Source: Acanthochlamys bracteata (Eukaryota > Streptophyta > Magnoliopsida > Pandanales > Velloziaceae). Taken from it: a DNA stretch of 64,000 bases. The position numbers and the translations under genes were made by a program. The notes under the pieces were generated by a model. That model was not told the origin of the DNA. It did no database searches and saw nothing but the letters and a program-made list of their open reading frames with translations. This document shows positions 39,240 through 51,804 of this stretch, one piece after another; within the stretch, counting starts at the first letter, position 1, and each line of letters starts with the position of its first letter. Location of the stretch: positions 4,368,501 through 4,432,500 of the forward strand of contig CM034132.1 of assembly GCA_019914995.1 (NCBI GenBank), written 5' to 3'.

Positions 39240-41430
39240 TTTGACATGATTTCCAACGAGTAGTACCCAATTAGCTACTAATAGTCCACCATTTAGTTCA
39301 ACATAGCTGCGTGTGGCAATTATGGATTGAAAATGCCCATAGGATGAACAGTTAGCAAGATACTTAGGTCATATTAGATTCTATGGGCAATTACATCTTG
39401 TCAACTATCATAAGATAGTTGTAACAACAAACTAGTGCTAAGGCAACAGTCACTGGGATGAAAGCTGTCTAGGGCAAGTATAAAAGCAAATGGACTAGTA
39501 ACACAAAAAACAATGGTCTGGCATCCTATCATCCTGTAAGTGTGACACAAATCTATGAGTTTTGACGTAAGAAAGCAAGTAAGAAAACACTTCAACAACT
39601 TTTGCTAAAGTGCCAGCTTTAGAGTATTCTCCACTTTTACTTATCTTTCTTTGTCGTGATAACCGCCTATGGGTTTTTTTTTATCCTCATATTTTGTTGT
39701 GTTTGCTTAATTGTCTTTTCTATTTTAAGATATTAATTTGGATTGCAAGATCTTACTATGTGCAAAGCATTCCAGTATGCTTAACTTCTAGCAGGCACAT
39801 TATTTTGTTTTTAATAAGTGGTATCAGAATTTACAATTTTTTAATAAAAATATGTTTGATATTGAGAACTTCAATGAGAGCAACTATCCGATGTGGAGAA
39901 TTATTTTTCCACGCTAGAAGAACGTCTTGTCATGGGACAGATGGTAAATGGCAAAAGATGGAGAGAAACGTTATGACAAAATTTCATATTATTTTAATTA
40001 ATCATATGCTGCTGAGTGTCTTAGGTGTTGTTCGACATTATTTTAATTAATCACTCGTTGTCATTTAACTCTTTATTTTACATTTTTCAATAAAATTTCT
40101 AGAACACTCTTTAGATTTTTAAAAAAAAATTTAGAAAGCATAAAAAATTTCTACGTTGTGATCTTATTACTACTTATTTTTATTTTTTTAAGATAAAAAA
40201 TTAGAGCTCCTTTTACTTTGAGGTGTCAAATATGTGGTGTGATCATTGATGACTATTTAAGAAAAAGATAGGTGTATCAAATTCGAAGTAGTTTAGAAGT
40301 TTTAAAGTGTTTAAGTACTTCAATGCTCGAATAGAACTTAATTCTAACAACAAAATCAAGTGCGCAAGGTCGAACAATATAGGAGAATACAATAGTAAGA
40401 AATTTCTTATTTTATTAGTTGAATAAAGAATCAAACTGCAGTCTATAATGACTTCAAATTTACAACAAAATGGCATTGCTGAATTGTTCAATAGATATTA
40501 ATTGAGTGAGTAAAAGCTAAACTTGAAAGGGCTGATTTGTCTAAATCCTTTTGGATAGATGCTGCCAAGACTGTTTATTATGTATTCAATCGTACCCATT
40601 CAAATGTTATTGGTTTTGAAAGTGCTAATGTAAGTGGACTTGTCATTGTTGATTATCCTCGGCTTTATGTCATTACTTATGTGGTTGTTGTTATTTATAA
40701 AATCACATCCAAATGGGATCGAAAGTCTATGAAGTGAATATTTCTGAAATATGTTGAAAATATGATTGGAGTATAACTTATGTGATCCCATTGAGGAATA
40801 GCTAAGAAACACATTAGAAGAAGATGGCACAGAAAATACCATTGGGAAGCAACAGTTGCTTTAGGAAGTGACCGCGATCAACTCGAAGGAGACAGAACAT
40901 GAGGAAATAAAACTCAGATTTTGTGTATGAACCAAGAGAAAGGCATAAGAAAGAAGTTTTCAGTAATCCACCTTAGGAGTTCAACTAGTAAGAGGAAACA
41001 GTAGAGAGGTAAGGATTATCTTTGAAGTGTATACCAAATTCTAAATATTATCGAATTGCTAAAGAAGGAGAGCTAACAACTCTTACAAAGCCGAATTTAG
41101 ATGTGTAGCATTTCAATTTTGTAAAGCGTTATGGTTAAGACTTGTTATAAAGGATGTGATTTCGTATTTTAGTAACTACTTCAACTATACTATGACAATA
41201 AAACATGTGAGATAGCTCATATTCAATTCAATCTAATCGTACAAAGCATGGTTAGGTAAACATATTCTTCATTAAGGAAAACTTTAGTGAAAAGATTGTG
41301 AAATTGATATTAGATATCAGTCGGCAGACACCCTCATCAAAATAGTATCAAATCAAGTGATTTCAAAATTTTTAGACAAGTTAGATATGTCTAACATTTA
41401 TGCACCAATTTGAGTGTGTGTTTTGAGATT
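39240..41430 (+). mobile_element. Decayed, internally deleted Copia retrotransposon
   Basis: TGGTATCAG at 39819-39827 is a primer binding site for initiator tRNA-Met. Behind it, FDIENFNESNYPMW resembles a Copia gag start. Near 40230-40500 an integrase-core trace is visible, and at 40530-40600 SKSFWIDAAKTVYYVFNRTH matches the integrase segment that ends the core. At 40700-40810, LKYVENM and related words resemble the FLGYGENMKGYRLWDP block. At 41170-41412, LYYDNKT and CEIDIRYQSADTLIKIV plus KLDMSNIYAP match the RNase H end. Reverse transcriptase is essentially missing. The frames are broken many times. The upstream LTR would lie roughly at 39240-39815, and a partner LTR may begin near 41415, but I could not align the two. 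Confidence 0.7.
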
Positions 41431-42426
41431 TGTGTGTACTTAGTTTCTCAATTAAGTTAAACTTTTTGTAAAGTTTCTATTAGATCGAATCCTAATACTA
41501 AAATAACTGGCTAGTTAAGTAGGAATAAGTATCTACTATATAAAAACACATGCACTTTCACCACCTAACTGATATGGGACTATTAAAAACATATATTATT
41601 AAGCATGCCGAGTTATGCCTAACTTGATTTTAACCAAAAGTGAAAAGCTGGCTTAGATACTAAGTTAATTAGTATGTTTTTTATTCAAACACCATGTCTA
41701 ACTCCTCTACTAGTCTAATCCTAATCTATAACTTATATGTTCGACAATCTCCCAATGACATAAGAGTGGCTCAATCCCAGCGAACTCTAATATATCACTT
41801 TGGGTCGAGTTTTTTTAATAAAATAATTAGGCAATCATTTGAAATTAGTGTTCTTTACATATAAGCACGTGTTCTTTATAATACCCTATCGATGTGGAGC
41901 TATTAAATAGTCTTGGTTGTTAAGTCACTGAGGGAGTACTCAACTTGGTCCTGCCAAGTCTGGATGCGGGCATACTTACTAAGCTAGTTATTTTATTTCT
42001 AATGCCTTCTATATTAGCCCAAGCCTGGAGAACTTGGAGATCCAATTCCTAGTTAAGGTAGACTTGTATGATATGGCAGATTTGTAACTTTAACATTTGT
42101 CCTATAACTTTTATCTTCTTCTTTTTTTTTATTTATCAGAAAGAATGTATATGTGAATTATATTTTGAATTATATTCTTAAAAGGTGAAACTCGATTGTG
42201 CGTTTCAAACTTCTTAGAATCTGAAAGGGTCTTATAAAAGTGGGTGAATTACTATCTACCCAAAAAAAGTTCTTTTCCTTTCTTTTCGTGTTTTTATTTT
42301 TATTAATTTCTTATCAGTTTTGAGAGAAGAGCAACTCTTCTGAAGTGTCCTCTGCGCCGCTTCGCGCTCCTGACTTCTCTTCGCTGCCGGAAAGAAACAC
42401 TTCGATTTTGATTTTTGATATCGTCG
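41431..42426. other. Intergenic DNA and 5' region of the SWD2 gene
   Basis: The first 600 bp contains GATATGGGACTATTAAA-type words (41571 and a variant at 41889), often seen in plant LTR or TRIM sequences, but no clear pair. From about 42250 a pyrimidine-rich leader precedes the SWD2 start. No ATG occurs in the last about 100 bp before the start codon, and I see no strong TATA box. Confidence 0.45.
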
Positions 42427-45400
42427 ATGTCGATCACAGAGCTCGACGACGAAACGGTGCGCGCCATGTCTATCGGCGCCGTTTTCTCGGATTACGTGAG
42501 TTGTATTTTTTCAAATCTCTTTCCAGGCGATGATTGTTGGTAGAGTTTTAATGTTTTGCTAGAGTTTAATTGAACTCCCAACTAGTTATGTAAGGAACTC
42601 ACTAGGGTTTTTGAAGCCTAATTGAAGTTTTGCTGATATATAATCAAATATTTTTTTCATTGCCGCTGCTTATCATGATCAGTTTGTTGAAGTGCTGCAA
42701 ATAAGATTGGCTTTCTAGAATCAAAGCATTTGGTCGGTTTGTTTCTCATTGTGGTTGTCAATGTTCCTGCTTTTCTGAAAATGTTGAAGTAATCTTCACG
42801 ATTGATCTACCAGTACTGTAATACTAAATTTCGCCCGGCCTTCAGTTAAATCCATTTGTAGATTATTAGAATTAGCAAACAGATTTTTGGATGTTGTCTT
42901 AGTGGTTGACTGTTTCTGCTTGCATGGTGCATATGTAGTGATAATGCCATGTTCCCAAGTCCTTGAATTCCTATTTTATTAATATGAAACGATCCGAGTA
43001 TCTTTTCTTTATTGAAGGATTGTTTGAGATTTCTGCCTTCTTGCTTGTACTTCCAGCATGCTTTCAATGATTATAGCTTTTGATTGTGGATATTTCGTTG
43101 CTTTCAACTGTGACAATTAGTGCAGTTAGAATCTATGCTGTACTCCTCAAAAACTACAAGTAACAACCATGCTTGAGGGACTTCATTTATCCCTTTTAAT
43201 TTCTAATAAACAGTTTTATTAGCATTAATGGGAATGGAAAGAATCTGTTGTATTATTTGTACTTTCATGGATGCAGTGTGAACATCATTATTAAATATTT
43301 AGAATGGAAGGACTTGGTTGAATACCTGTTGAAGTGCCATTGTCACATCGAAGTATTAAGTTGTTGACAATGGATCCTGCCAAATTTTATTTATGAATAT
43401 TAGACATTTTGGTTCTGTGTGCTCATATACTTTTAGCATGACAGCTTTGACTTGCATGCAGGTGTTGAAATGATGATGGCTGGCTACAGCCTTTTCTTTG
43501 GGATTTATTTTTGAACGTACCTAGTTCCCCTTCCATTTTTTAAGCAACATCTCTCAAGACACTCATATTTTCCCACAATTAATGCGTAACCTTATTTTGT
43601 TACTTTCTCAGGGCGGAAAGATAAGCTCTATTGATTTTCATCGTACAGAAGATTTGTTAGTAACTGCTAGCGAGGATGACTCGATACGCATTTATAATAT
43701 TGCTAGTGCTACGTGAGTATGGCCCTTTAGTTATATTGATACTTCTGACTATTGCATTTATTTGATGATCTTCTATGGTAGCTGCATTTCTCTGTGAATT
43801 ATCATTATTTGGATATTGGTCATATTAAAAGAAAGAATTACCAAGTGAAACTAGCTAGTTGCCATGGTATCTTATTGTGCATGCTCACTTATAACATGTT
43901 CTTGATGTCCACCTGTATGAATTCTTACTAATACCAGGTCCCTATTCTAAGTAAAGTAAGAGGATTGGGGTTTGTTTAGCTTCCATACGTGAAATCCTGC
44001 GAATTATTTATACAACAACAACTAAACCTTACCCTTCAAATGGGGTTAGCGACATGGATCCTTTCATGCACCACTGTGCTTTGTTGTAAAAAGTATTCTC
44101 GTCAAACCACAAACAAGTAAATCATTTCATGGTTAAATATAATTGGAGTGCAAGAGGACACCAATCTCACAACAGGTTCAAAGCCTAGATAGTCACTATA
44201 GAAATGCCGCTACATCTTAGATGACATGGATAATGTCAAGTCTTTATGATTAAGGTTTTTGTATAAGAATCCATGTAGGTAATTCCACTGAATAGGAAGA
44301 GGCTTTTTTGAAGAAGACTTATTTATGACCTCTACAGGTATTTACCACCCACCTATTTCTTATCATTTTGGATGTGTGTCATGTAGGCGACCCCACTCAA
44401 GTGGGAGAAGGGCTTCGTTTGCTGTTGTTGTTGGGATGTGTTTCATGAGGCCCAATGTATTATCATCACTTCACTAAATGTATTGTAGCCCTTTATTTTG
44501 TTATGTGAAGATAGAAAATGCTTTAGTTTATTCAAGTTGTAAGCATTTGGATTATCCTAGGGAAGACTTTTATCTTTTTTGTATCGGGAGGAAATATACA
44601 TGTTGGAAGTGATCTTAGTTCGTTTCTTCTTTTTGGCTGATTTTCTGTTCTTTCCAGGATATGAAAGCTTGAAATTCAAGACATAGCTGATGTAATTGAT
44701 TGTATGTCCCAATTACATTTTCAACCCTTTCAGAAACAACAATATATTTTCTTCTTCCAGGCTATCCAAGATGACCTATCATAAGAAGCATGGTGCTGAC
44801 CGAGTATGCTTTACGCACCACCCAAGTTCTATTATATGCTCATCAAGATACAATCTGGAGACATCAAATGGTATATCAATTTCTTACATATGCTTAGAGC
44901 TTGTAACCATATTAAAGTTTTCCATGGATTCCTTATGAACCACTCTGTGCTACTTTGACAGAATCCTTGCGATATATTTCCATGTATGATAACAGATGCC
45001 TCCGTTACTTTAAAGGGCACAACAAAAGGTGGTTGATCTGTGATTTGGTAATTAATATGTTAGAAGTTAACTTACTTGTGTAGCTAGTTTCTGATTTTCT
45101 TTGACGCAAGCTCCTCCTTTGCAGAATTGTTTCCCTCTGCATGTCTCCTGTCAATGATAGCTTTATGTCAGGCTCACTTGATCACAGCGTCAGGCTATGG
45201 GATCTTCGTGTAAATGCTTGCCAAGTAGGTTCTCTATTTATGATGCTATATTTTCTCATCTCACAAGAAGCAGATAATTGTTTGGTCGAAAACTGCAAAT
45301 TATTCTTTTTCTTTGTGTTTATGTTTGATTTAGGGAATTTTGCGGTTGCGTGGTAGGCCAACTGTTGCATATGATCAGCAAGGCCTTGTTTTTGCAGTAG

Positions 45401-48400
45401 CAATGGAAGGGGGTGCAATTAAGCTATTTGACTCACGTTCCTATGACAAGGTCTTACTTGATGAAGTAAACTTTGACATCCTTTAACAACTGTCTATTAA
45501 TCTTGATCTTTCTTGATTATAGGGTCCATTTGACACCTTCTTCGTAGGAGGAGATACAGCTGAGGTTTGTGACATCAAGTTCAGCAATGATGGGAAGTCT
45601 ATGCTCTTGACAACAACAAATAACAATATATATGTTCTTGATGCTTATGGTGGTGATAAGGTTAGTTAACTAGTATTTATCATTAAATGTCAAATTTTAA
45701 ATCTACAAAATGAACAAGAAGATTAATTGCAATCTTTAGATATGTGGTTGTATTTGCATGGAGAAAACCAAGAACAGAAAAGAAACTGTGCTAGGTGTTT
45801 CCTTGACAACCAAAGTATATAGTAGGACTTCTATATGTTATGATCCTCTATATATGCACATCAGTGTAGTTCAAGATTATCTTGAATGCAAATTGCAAAT
45901 AAAATAATCCAAGATTTCTCTAGGTAATACACCCCCATCAAATTGGTGAGTGCAAAACACAAGTCAACTTTGACATTAAACGAAACAAAACTGATATTTA
46001 CGTAATGGTTTGGTGAAACTAACTACTAGCCAACAATTAATATGAATATGCGAGGTCTTGAAAGGCCTTCTTGAATTATGCTAACAAAATTACAATCCAG
46101 CTCAATATACTTCATTGCTTCATGAAAACAAGATTTGAGGTGATTTAGTCAGTAGATTGGTTGATATAGTAAATGGTAGTAGTGTAACAGGTAAATTGAA
46201 GGCATTGCTTTACGGAAGCCATTGAAATTCACAGGAAATAAAAAATTGTTGCTTTATATTTAAGCTTAAATTAATGATGTGAAACTGCATGCTGCTTCTT
46301 GGACTTCCTTAGAATAGGACTACATCCAAGTAAGCGAAGCAAGTTGTAATAAAGCTTCTTGTAATTGAATTAGAAGCATGATCCAAGAGACTTTTCTGTA
46401 AATACATAATTTTAAAGTAATATTATTCTATAAATACACTTTGAAACTTATTTATGAGCTGAGCGTGATTTCTACCACTCAGGATGAAATATTTCTTAGC
46501 TAACGTTTTTATTGTTTTACATTCTACCCCTAATTCCAAACCAAAAATGTTATTTGAATTGCCGTTTTTTAAGGTAGCCTTTCTAAATAGCTTTTTCCGA
46601 ATACTTAGACATTTTTGTTAACTCTTTTGACATTTTAAAAACATATTTCCTAGTTCTGGAAATGAAAATCAGAGTCCAATTGCACGTTTGTGATTGACAT
46701 AGTTGGCTTATTGTTTGTGTTGGAAATTTTGGTGTTGGTGGAGTCGAAGGTGGTGCAGCTGGTATTTTTGTAATGAAATTGATTTTTTTTTTTTTTTGAA
46801 GAATCATTAATCAAATCGATTTGTTGTTGTAACCAAAGAATGTGCAGGTAGAGCCATAGTCCAAGGAGCTTCGATCGTTTTGTTCTTTATATTCTTCTTC
46901 TTCTTGAACATCTTCTTTGTTTCCATCTTTTTTCTTCTTTTACTGCTTCTTTCTCTTGCTTTCTTCTTCTGCTTCTTGAACTCTTCTTTCTGGAATTCTT
47001 TTTGCAATGAGTTTGCGGATGCATAAGAATTGTGGATTAAAGAATGTACATTTATTTCTAGATGAAGGTTAATTGAAGGTATTAAGCAAAGACCTCTTTT
47101 AATGTCAAAAGTACTAACGTTTAAAGGCGTGTAGAGAGTATATTGAAGAAAGTCATTTAGTATGACAATTTTTAACATGTTTCAAATTCCAACTTTGGGC
47201 AAGAATGGGAGATTGAAGCTTATAAAGAACTTATAAAGATCCAAGTCCAAGTAAGCATGAAGCTTCAAATCACTAAAGAGAAAAGAAGAATTTCAATACC
47301 TGAAGATAACATGATGTAACGAACAACTAAAAAAGCAGTAACGCAACATGATTCTTGTGGTTGGCTCATAAAGTAGCTTAACTTGTTATGGAAAATACAG
47401 TAGCACATCTTGTAAGGTAAACTACAGTAGCATATCACAGGTAGTGTTTGCTTGTTGGAGAGATTGAAGATAGGTGTCTATTGTTAGGGTGAAGTTTATG
47501 GCAGAACATGGCCTGCTACAAGTGTGCCTAAGCCAGAAAGAATATCCAATTCGTATTTTCTCTATGAAAGAAAAAGTACCATGTCTAGATTTAGCAGCCT
47601 TCAAGATATTCTGGACCATATGGAATTGAGAATAAACTTTAAAAGCAAGTAGATGAGTATTCCCGATTATGTCCTCAACGTAGACAAGAATGATAGCCAA
47701 CAAGGCTTGTTGTTGATTAAAAAGTGAGTAATCTGTTTTATTTTTGAAATACCGACACTAATAAGAAAAAAGAGAACTAACAAGATGGTTTGTAGTAGCT
47801 TGCTTTCAGTCGGCATACCTTATGCAGCCTTTGTTTAGCAAATCTGGTAGGAATTCTCATGTAAATTTACTCACACAAGTCACAGGAAGAAAGGCATTAT
47901 TGGCATTCAGTTGATGTGAAAGCAAATTTACGAACTACAACAACATTGAATGAATAACAAAGTTACAAGCATGGGGGGTGCAAAAATCTTATATAATTCA
48001 GTCTTCTAGTTTGTGCAGACCGTTTGCATTAAGATGTATCTTATAATACTTAGTCGACCCATTAAAACCAATTTGATCCTGTAAACCCACTTATAATCTA
48101 TCGGTTGCTTGCTGAAGACCTGAAGTTAGATGAATCAAGATCCAAAATGTCCTCCAATGCTTTATTTTTTTCACTCATGGATGTATCCCATTTAGGTTCC
48201 TTGTCAGGTACAGAAGAACAAGTGGGCTCTAGCTCAAAAGAAATGTTGTATACTTATTTTTAGGATGTCAAAGGGAAAAGAGATGTGTCAATCTGATCGT
48301 GCCATAATGGCATTTGGTTTGAAGAGTCAGAGTTTGCCTAGGCTCTAGTAGAGCGCCAAAGAAACCGGTGAATTTAGTCGAGTGAGTGGTATAAATCTAT

Positions 48401-50673
48401 TAAGTAGATGGAATCTCAATTATGGGGATTGCGGTTATTGTCAGAAGGACGAATGATTGGATTAGGTCTGGAAGATATACATGTGACTTTTAGAGTTGAA
48501 TTCTTAACTGGACTAGAAGATGCTTATTAGTAGGTACAAGAAGCACACTTATAAAGTACTAGTGATTTGAAAGGCGTAAAATTTGGACCAACTTTGAAAG
48601 GGAATAATCATATTCATGAAAAATAACATCCAAGATTGAAATATTTTTTTATTTTAAAGATCAAACAAATGATATGCTTTCTGGTCTTAATGGATAACCA
48701 AGAAGCAGATATCTCTGAGCATGCTAATCAAACTTATCAAGATGTAAGTGGTCATAGAATGCAAATCACAAACATTTAAAAACTGGCAAGTAGTTATATG
48801 AATGGTGCTTTCGCAAGTAATTTAAGAAGAGTTAAACCATGTAAAGTGGAATTTGATATACAATTTATTGAAATTGTTTCTGTAAGAATATAATCTCCTT
48901 GGAAAGTAAAGGTAAATTAGCTTTAAAGCACTATGTGCAAGCAGCAGTAAGAACAATGGTGGTGGTTTCATTGAACTAGTCCATTTTTGTTAAGCAGAGA
49001 CAGCTTAAACAACTTTGGTGGACAAGGTCAATTAATGAAATGATTGTATTAAGTAGTAAAAGTACTTTAACTTTTCGATAGAAAACACATTATACTTAGA
49101 AATAGGGTAAAAATATCATGATGTGAAATAGTTTTTTAGAAAGTTCACCGGACCAATGCATAAGATAAGATGTTGAACTGATTAGCATAATGATATGTAA
49201 TCATGCCGGTAGAGGTTTGTGGTGAATTAATTAGGACAACAAGAAATACGGTGTGTAGTGCTGTCATTAATTCAAGATGTGTTCTGAGTTACAAAAAGAT
49301 AAATCTTCGAGTTTTGCCTTCTGTTGCAAGTTTATCTTACTAATAAGGCACAATAGCTGAAGCTGTTACTTGACTATAACTTCTTTCTTTATGAAATCCT
49401 TATTGTAAGTGTTTATCTTAGAAGTCACTGAAGATAAGCTTATCTCAAAAGTTAAGGGTCTATATTTTTTACGATCTTATTTATCAAATTTTTAATGCAA
49501 AGGGTATCGATTCAACTTGTATTAAACTTCGTTAAAATGCTTAAGAATAACATTGCAGTGGTTGCAACTAACTTTGTGTTTGAATCTGTGATCAGTTAGA
49601 TATAGTAGAGCCCTATATCTCATGATCCACTATGTATGCAAATTTACATAATTAAGTTTATCTTGAATTCAACTTCCAACTTAATCTAATCCAGGATTAG
49701 TCAGTTTATATGGAATCCAGCATTAGTGCTCTGTAGGAGAATGTTCTATAGCCTATACGGAATATATACGCTTCCTTCTCTTCTTTTCCAATGTTACCTG
49801 AAAATATATTAACTTGTTTAAGTATTATCTGAAGCTCTCGTAGAGTTCAAGTATTTACTTTTATGGACAATAATGTGGTCATTTTAAGAACTTCTCCTGT
49901 ATATGACAGCACTGCGGCTTTAGTCTGGAACGTTCTCCTAATTTGTCAACTGAGGCCATATTTACTCCAGATGGACAGTATGTCTTAGCAGGTTATTGGT
50001 TTTAACTTTCCTCAAATACAAAAACATATTACACTATACATCTTTTATATGAATTACTTGTGTACTAGAAGGTCATGTGGTCCTTGTAGAACATTTACTG
50101 GAAAGTGATCATATAAAGCAATTTCTATCTTCAGTTTATCCATTTTTTGGGAGTTTGTATAGTGATCTATGGCCTTACTTTGGTTGTCTAGTCCGATGAT
50201 ATTCTGTATAAAAACTTACATGAAACTCAAATATGCAGGATCTGGAGATGGTACTTTGCACGCCTGGAACATCAACACTCAGAATGAGGTTGGAGTGTTA
50301 AGTCTTTACTGTTATGTTTTTCTTGAGCAACCTACCCCTACCAGGATAAAACCTTCCTAAGTGTCGAGGTTGGAGTGTTTAGTCTTTACTATTATGTTTT
50401 TCTTGAGCAACCTAGCCCTATCAGGATAAAACCTTCCTAAGTGTCTTCTTCTGTTGATTAAAGGAAGGACGATTCTAGTGTTCAGATCCTGCTGTCATGC
50501 AATGCTTGATCTCATTGCGCTTGCTATGCCTGATAAGCATCTCACATTTATTTTTTCAGCTTGCTTGTTGGAATAGTTACATTGGAGTTGTAAGTTGCCT
50601 GAAGTGGGCTTCAAGAAGGGTTATGTTCGCCGCTGCATCATCAGTCCTTACTTTGTGGATACCCAAGCAATAA
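42427..50673 (+). CDS. SWD2/WDR82-type WD40 protein (APRF1/S2L family), 10 exons
   Basis: Plant orthologue of yeast Swd2 and human WDR82. Family members serve COMPASS-like H3K4 methyltransferases and RNA polymerase II 3'-end/phosphatase complexes in the nucleus; Arabidopsis APRF1/S2La promotes flowering. Exons: 42427-42495, 43612-43712, 44761-44870, 44962-45028, 45125-45224, 45334-45450, 45523-45660, 49910-49991, 50239-50288, 50560-50673. Total 948 nt, 315 aa, all phases compatible. WD40 blades are visible as [13 protein letters not shown] (about residues 41-53), [13 protein letters not shown] (131-143) and [12 protein letters not shown] (262-273). Highly conserved blocks include [32 protein letters not shown] and [20 protein letters not shown]. 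It ends [11 protein letters not shown]. The start [20 protein letters not shown] matches the family N-terminus. Which plant paralogue (S2La or S2Lb) it is cannot be settled here. Intron 7 holds a Copia element. Confidence 0.93.
45730..49745 (-). mobile_element. Antisense Copia retrotransposon relic in SWD2 intron 7
   Basis: Reading the - strand from right to left: an LTR remnant near 49560-49745; the integrase end/linker near 48590-48740 ([21 protein letters not shown]); reverse transcriptase start near 48040-48130 ([11 protein letters not shown]); the RT catalytic region near 47640-47703 ([16 protein letters not shown], corresponding to the usual LVYVDD); the RNase H end near 46010-46150 ([17 protein letters not shown]); a polypurine tract (GATGGGGGTG) near 45930; and a second LTR remnant at about 45730-45930. 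The two LTR remnants share ATGATCC.CTAT.TATGCA and TTATCTTGAAT words. Many stops and shifts make it inactive. In the catalytic YVDD motif, D is replaced by E at the first position. Confidence 0.75.
46750..47180. other. T-rich/TTC-rich stretch within the intron 7 element
   Basis: A low-complexity run of TTC/TTCTTC repeats (AAG-rich on the - strand) produces a lysine/glutamate-rich open stretch on the - strand ([13 protein letters not shown]). This composition is explained by simple sequence, and I do not call it a gene. Confidence 0.5.
50286..50445 (+). repeat. 80-bp tandem duplication spanning the exon 9 splice donor
   Basis: 50286-50365 and 50366-50445 are two adjacent copies with 4 mismatches in 80 bp. 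The unit begins with GAG|GTTGGA, the last codon of exon 9 plus the intron donor, so an exact second copy of the donor context lies 80 bp downstream. Using the second donor would add 80 nt (26 codons plus 2 nt) and shift the frame. Confidence 0.92.
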
Positions 50674-51351
50674 TCAGCGTGTAACCGATAGGTAATGGTA
50701 TGGATAGGATTAAGAACTCTAAACCCACTTACATCGAATAAATGGAGTCTGCGAAGTCTTACATTTTCTGCGACCTTGCTGAAATAAAAGCTGACAAGCC
50801 CATGTTCCCTTGCTTGTCGCTTTAACAGTTTACCAGGAAGCAAGGAAGTATGATGAAAGATTTTATTTATGAACAGAATGCTCATACCTGTATTGAGGAT
50901 GGCGTTTCTTCAACAATTTCAGTATTTGTTGTAACTCAAATACTAATAACATCTTAGCAATCTGTTTAGTATTTGGAACTCTTTTCTGGTTGTATTTAAA
51001 CTCTTTAGTGGTAATGTATATTATTCAGGGCAGGGCTCCTCTTTTTTGGGTTTTTGCATATTTATACAAATCTGAGGAAATTGTAATGAAACTTTTTCGA
51101 TGCGATGGAAATTTTCTTCCGGGCAGGCCTCTCCCTTTGCAATTTGTTACAAATCAGAGCAAGTACCATAAGTTATTTACCATCCAAGATGTTTACGCTA
51201 ATATATCTTCATTATTATACATAAAAACCTCAATTCTTTATTTCTACTACTGAAAACATAGTACCACAAGTAAAACTACAGCAACATAAGAAAAAAACAG
51301 ATACACAGCTAGTTACGATATTCAGCCACCGCCCTGATCAGCATAGCTTGT
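50674..51351. other. Tail-to-tail 3' region between SWD2 gene and oleosin
   Basis: The SWD2 gene (+) and the oleosin (-) converge on this 678-bp interval, which must contain both 3' untranslated regions. I see no further gene. Confidence 0.7.
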
Positions 51352-51804
51352 TCAAGACCTTGCCGTCTCATGTGCCTTGCTCTGAATAGTCTGGCCCATA
51401 TCTTTAGTCCTCTCACCAAAGCGTTCGGCCGCATCACCTAAACGACGCTTAGCCCAGTCCACGTGCTCCGGCACCCTCTGCCTTGCACTCCTCAGGTAGT
51501 TCAGTAACCACGAGAGTGAAGACAGTGCGGTGAGACCGAACGCTCCTGATGCCAAGAACCCAGCGACAGCAAGCGCTAGGACAAGACCAGCTGGCACTAT
51601 TATAGGGCTGAAGAGTAGGAACAACGGAGTCACGATAGCTAGACCGATGACGGTGCCGGTAAGAGTTATAGCGGATAGCGCGAGAAGTGTTCCACCGACA
51701 GGAAGAAGTGTTGCAACCGCGATAACTTGCTGTGCGCTAGGGCCCGTATCATGCATCATGTCGCTCATGGTCTTCGAAGGGTTCTCAACTCGTCTGTCTG
51801 CCAT
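51352..51804 (-). CDS. Oleosin, seed lipid-droplet coat protein (150 aa)
   Basis: Structural protein of seed oil bodies. It inserts into the droplet monolayer as a hairpin and prevents coalescence. The intronless 150-aa ORF shows the three-part family layout: a hydrophilic N-terminus (about 1-25), a continuous hydrophobic stretch of about 75 residues (26-102) and an amphipathic C-terminus (103-150). The proline knot PLFLLFSPIIVP (residues 60-71) matches the PX5SPX3P consensus exactly, and LPVGGTLL, GLTALSSLSW and LNYLR are family blocks. The C-terminal HVDWAKRRLGDAAERFGERT and GQTIQSKAHE resemble the high-molecular-weight (H-type) seed oleosins with the extended C-terminal helix; this class call is from family knowledge. 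The first Met lies just after a compact seed-type promoter. Nothing looks damaged. Confidence 0.96.
   Translation of the reverse strand: MADRRVENPSKTMSDMMHDTGPSAQQVIAVATLLPVGGTLLALSAITLTGTVIGLAIVTPLFLLFSPIIVPAGLVLALAVAGFLASGAFGLTALSSLSWLLNYLRSARQRVPEHVDWAKRRLGDAAERFGERTKDMGQTIQSKAHETARS

Larger units (their letters stand above)
45661..49909 (+). other. SWD2-gene intron 7 (4.2 kb), expanded by a retroelement
   Basis: Donor GTTAGT, acceptor ATGACAG. All other introns except intron 1 (about 1.1 kb) and intron 2 (about 1.05 kb) are short, from 72 to 271 bp. Almost the whole of this one is explained by an antisense Copia copy (about 45730-49745). Confidence 0.8.

Noticed and set aside
46807..47178. 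123-codon lysine-rich open stretch on the - strand
   Set aside because: Produced by TTC-repeat low-complexity sequence inside the intron 7 element.
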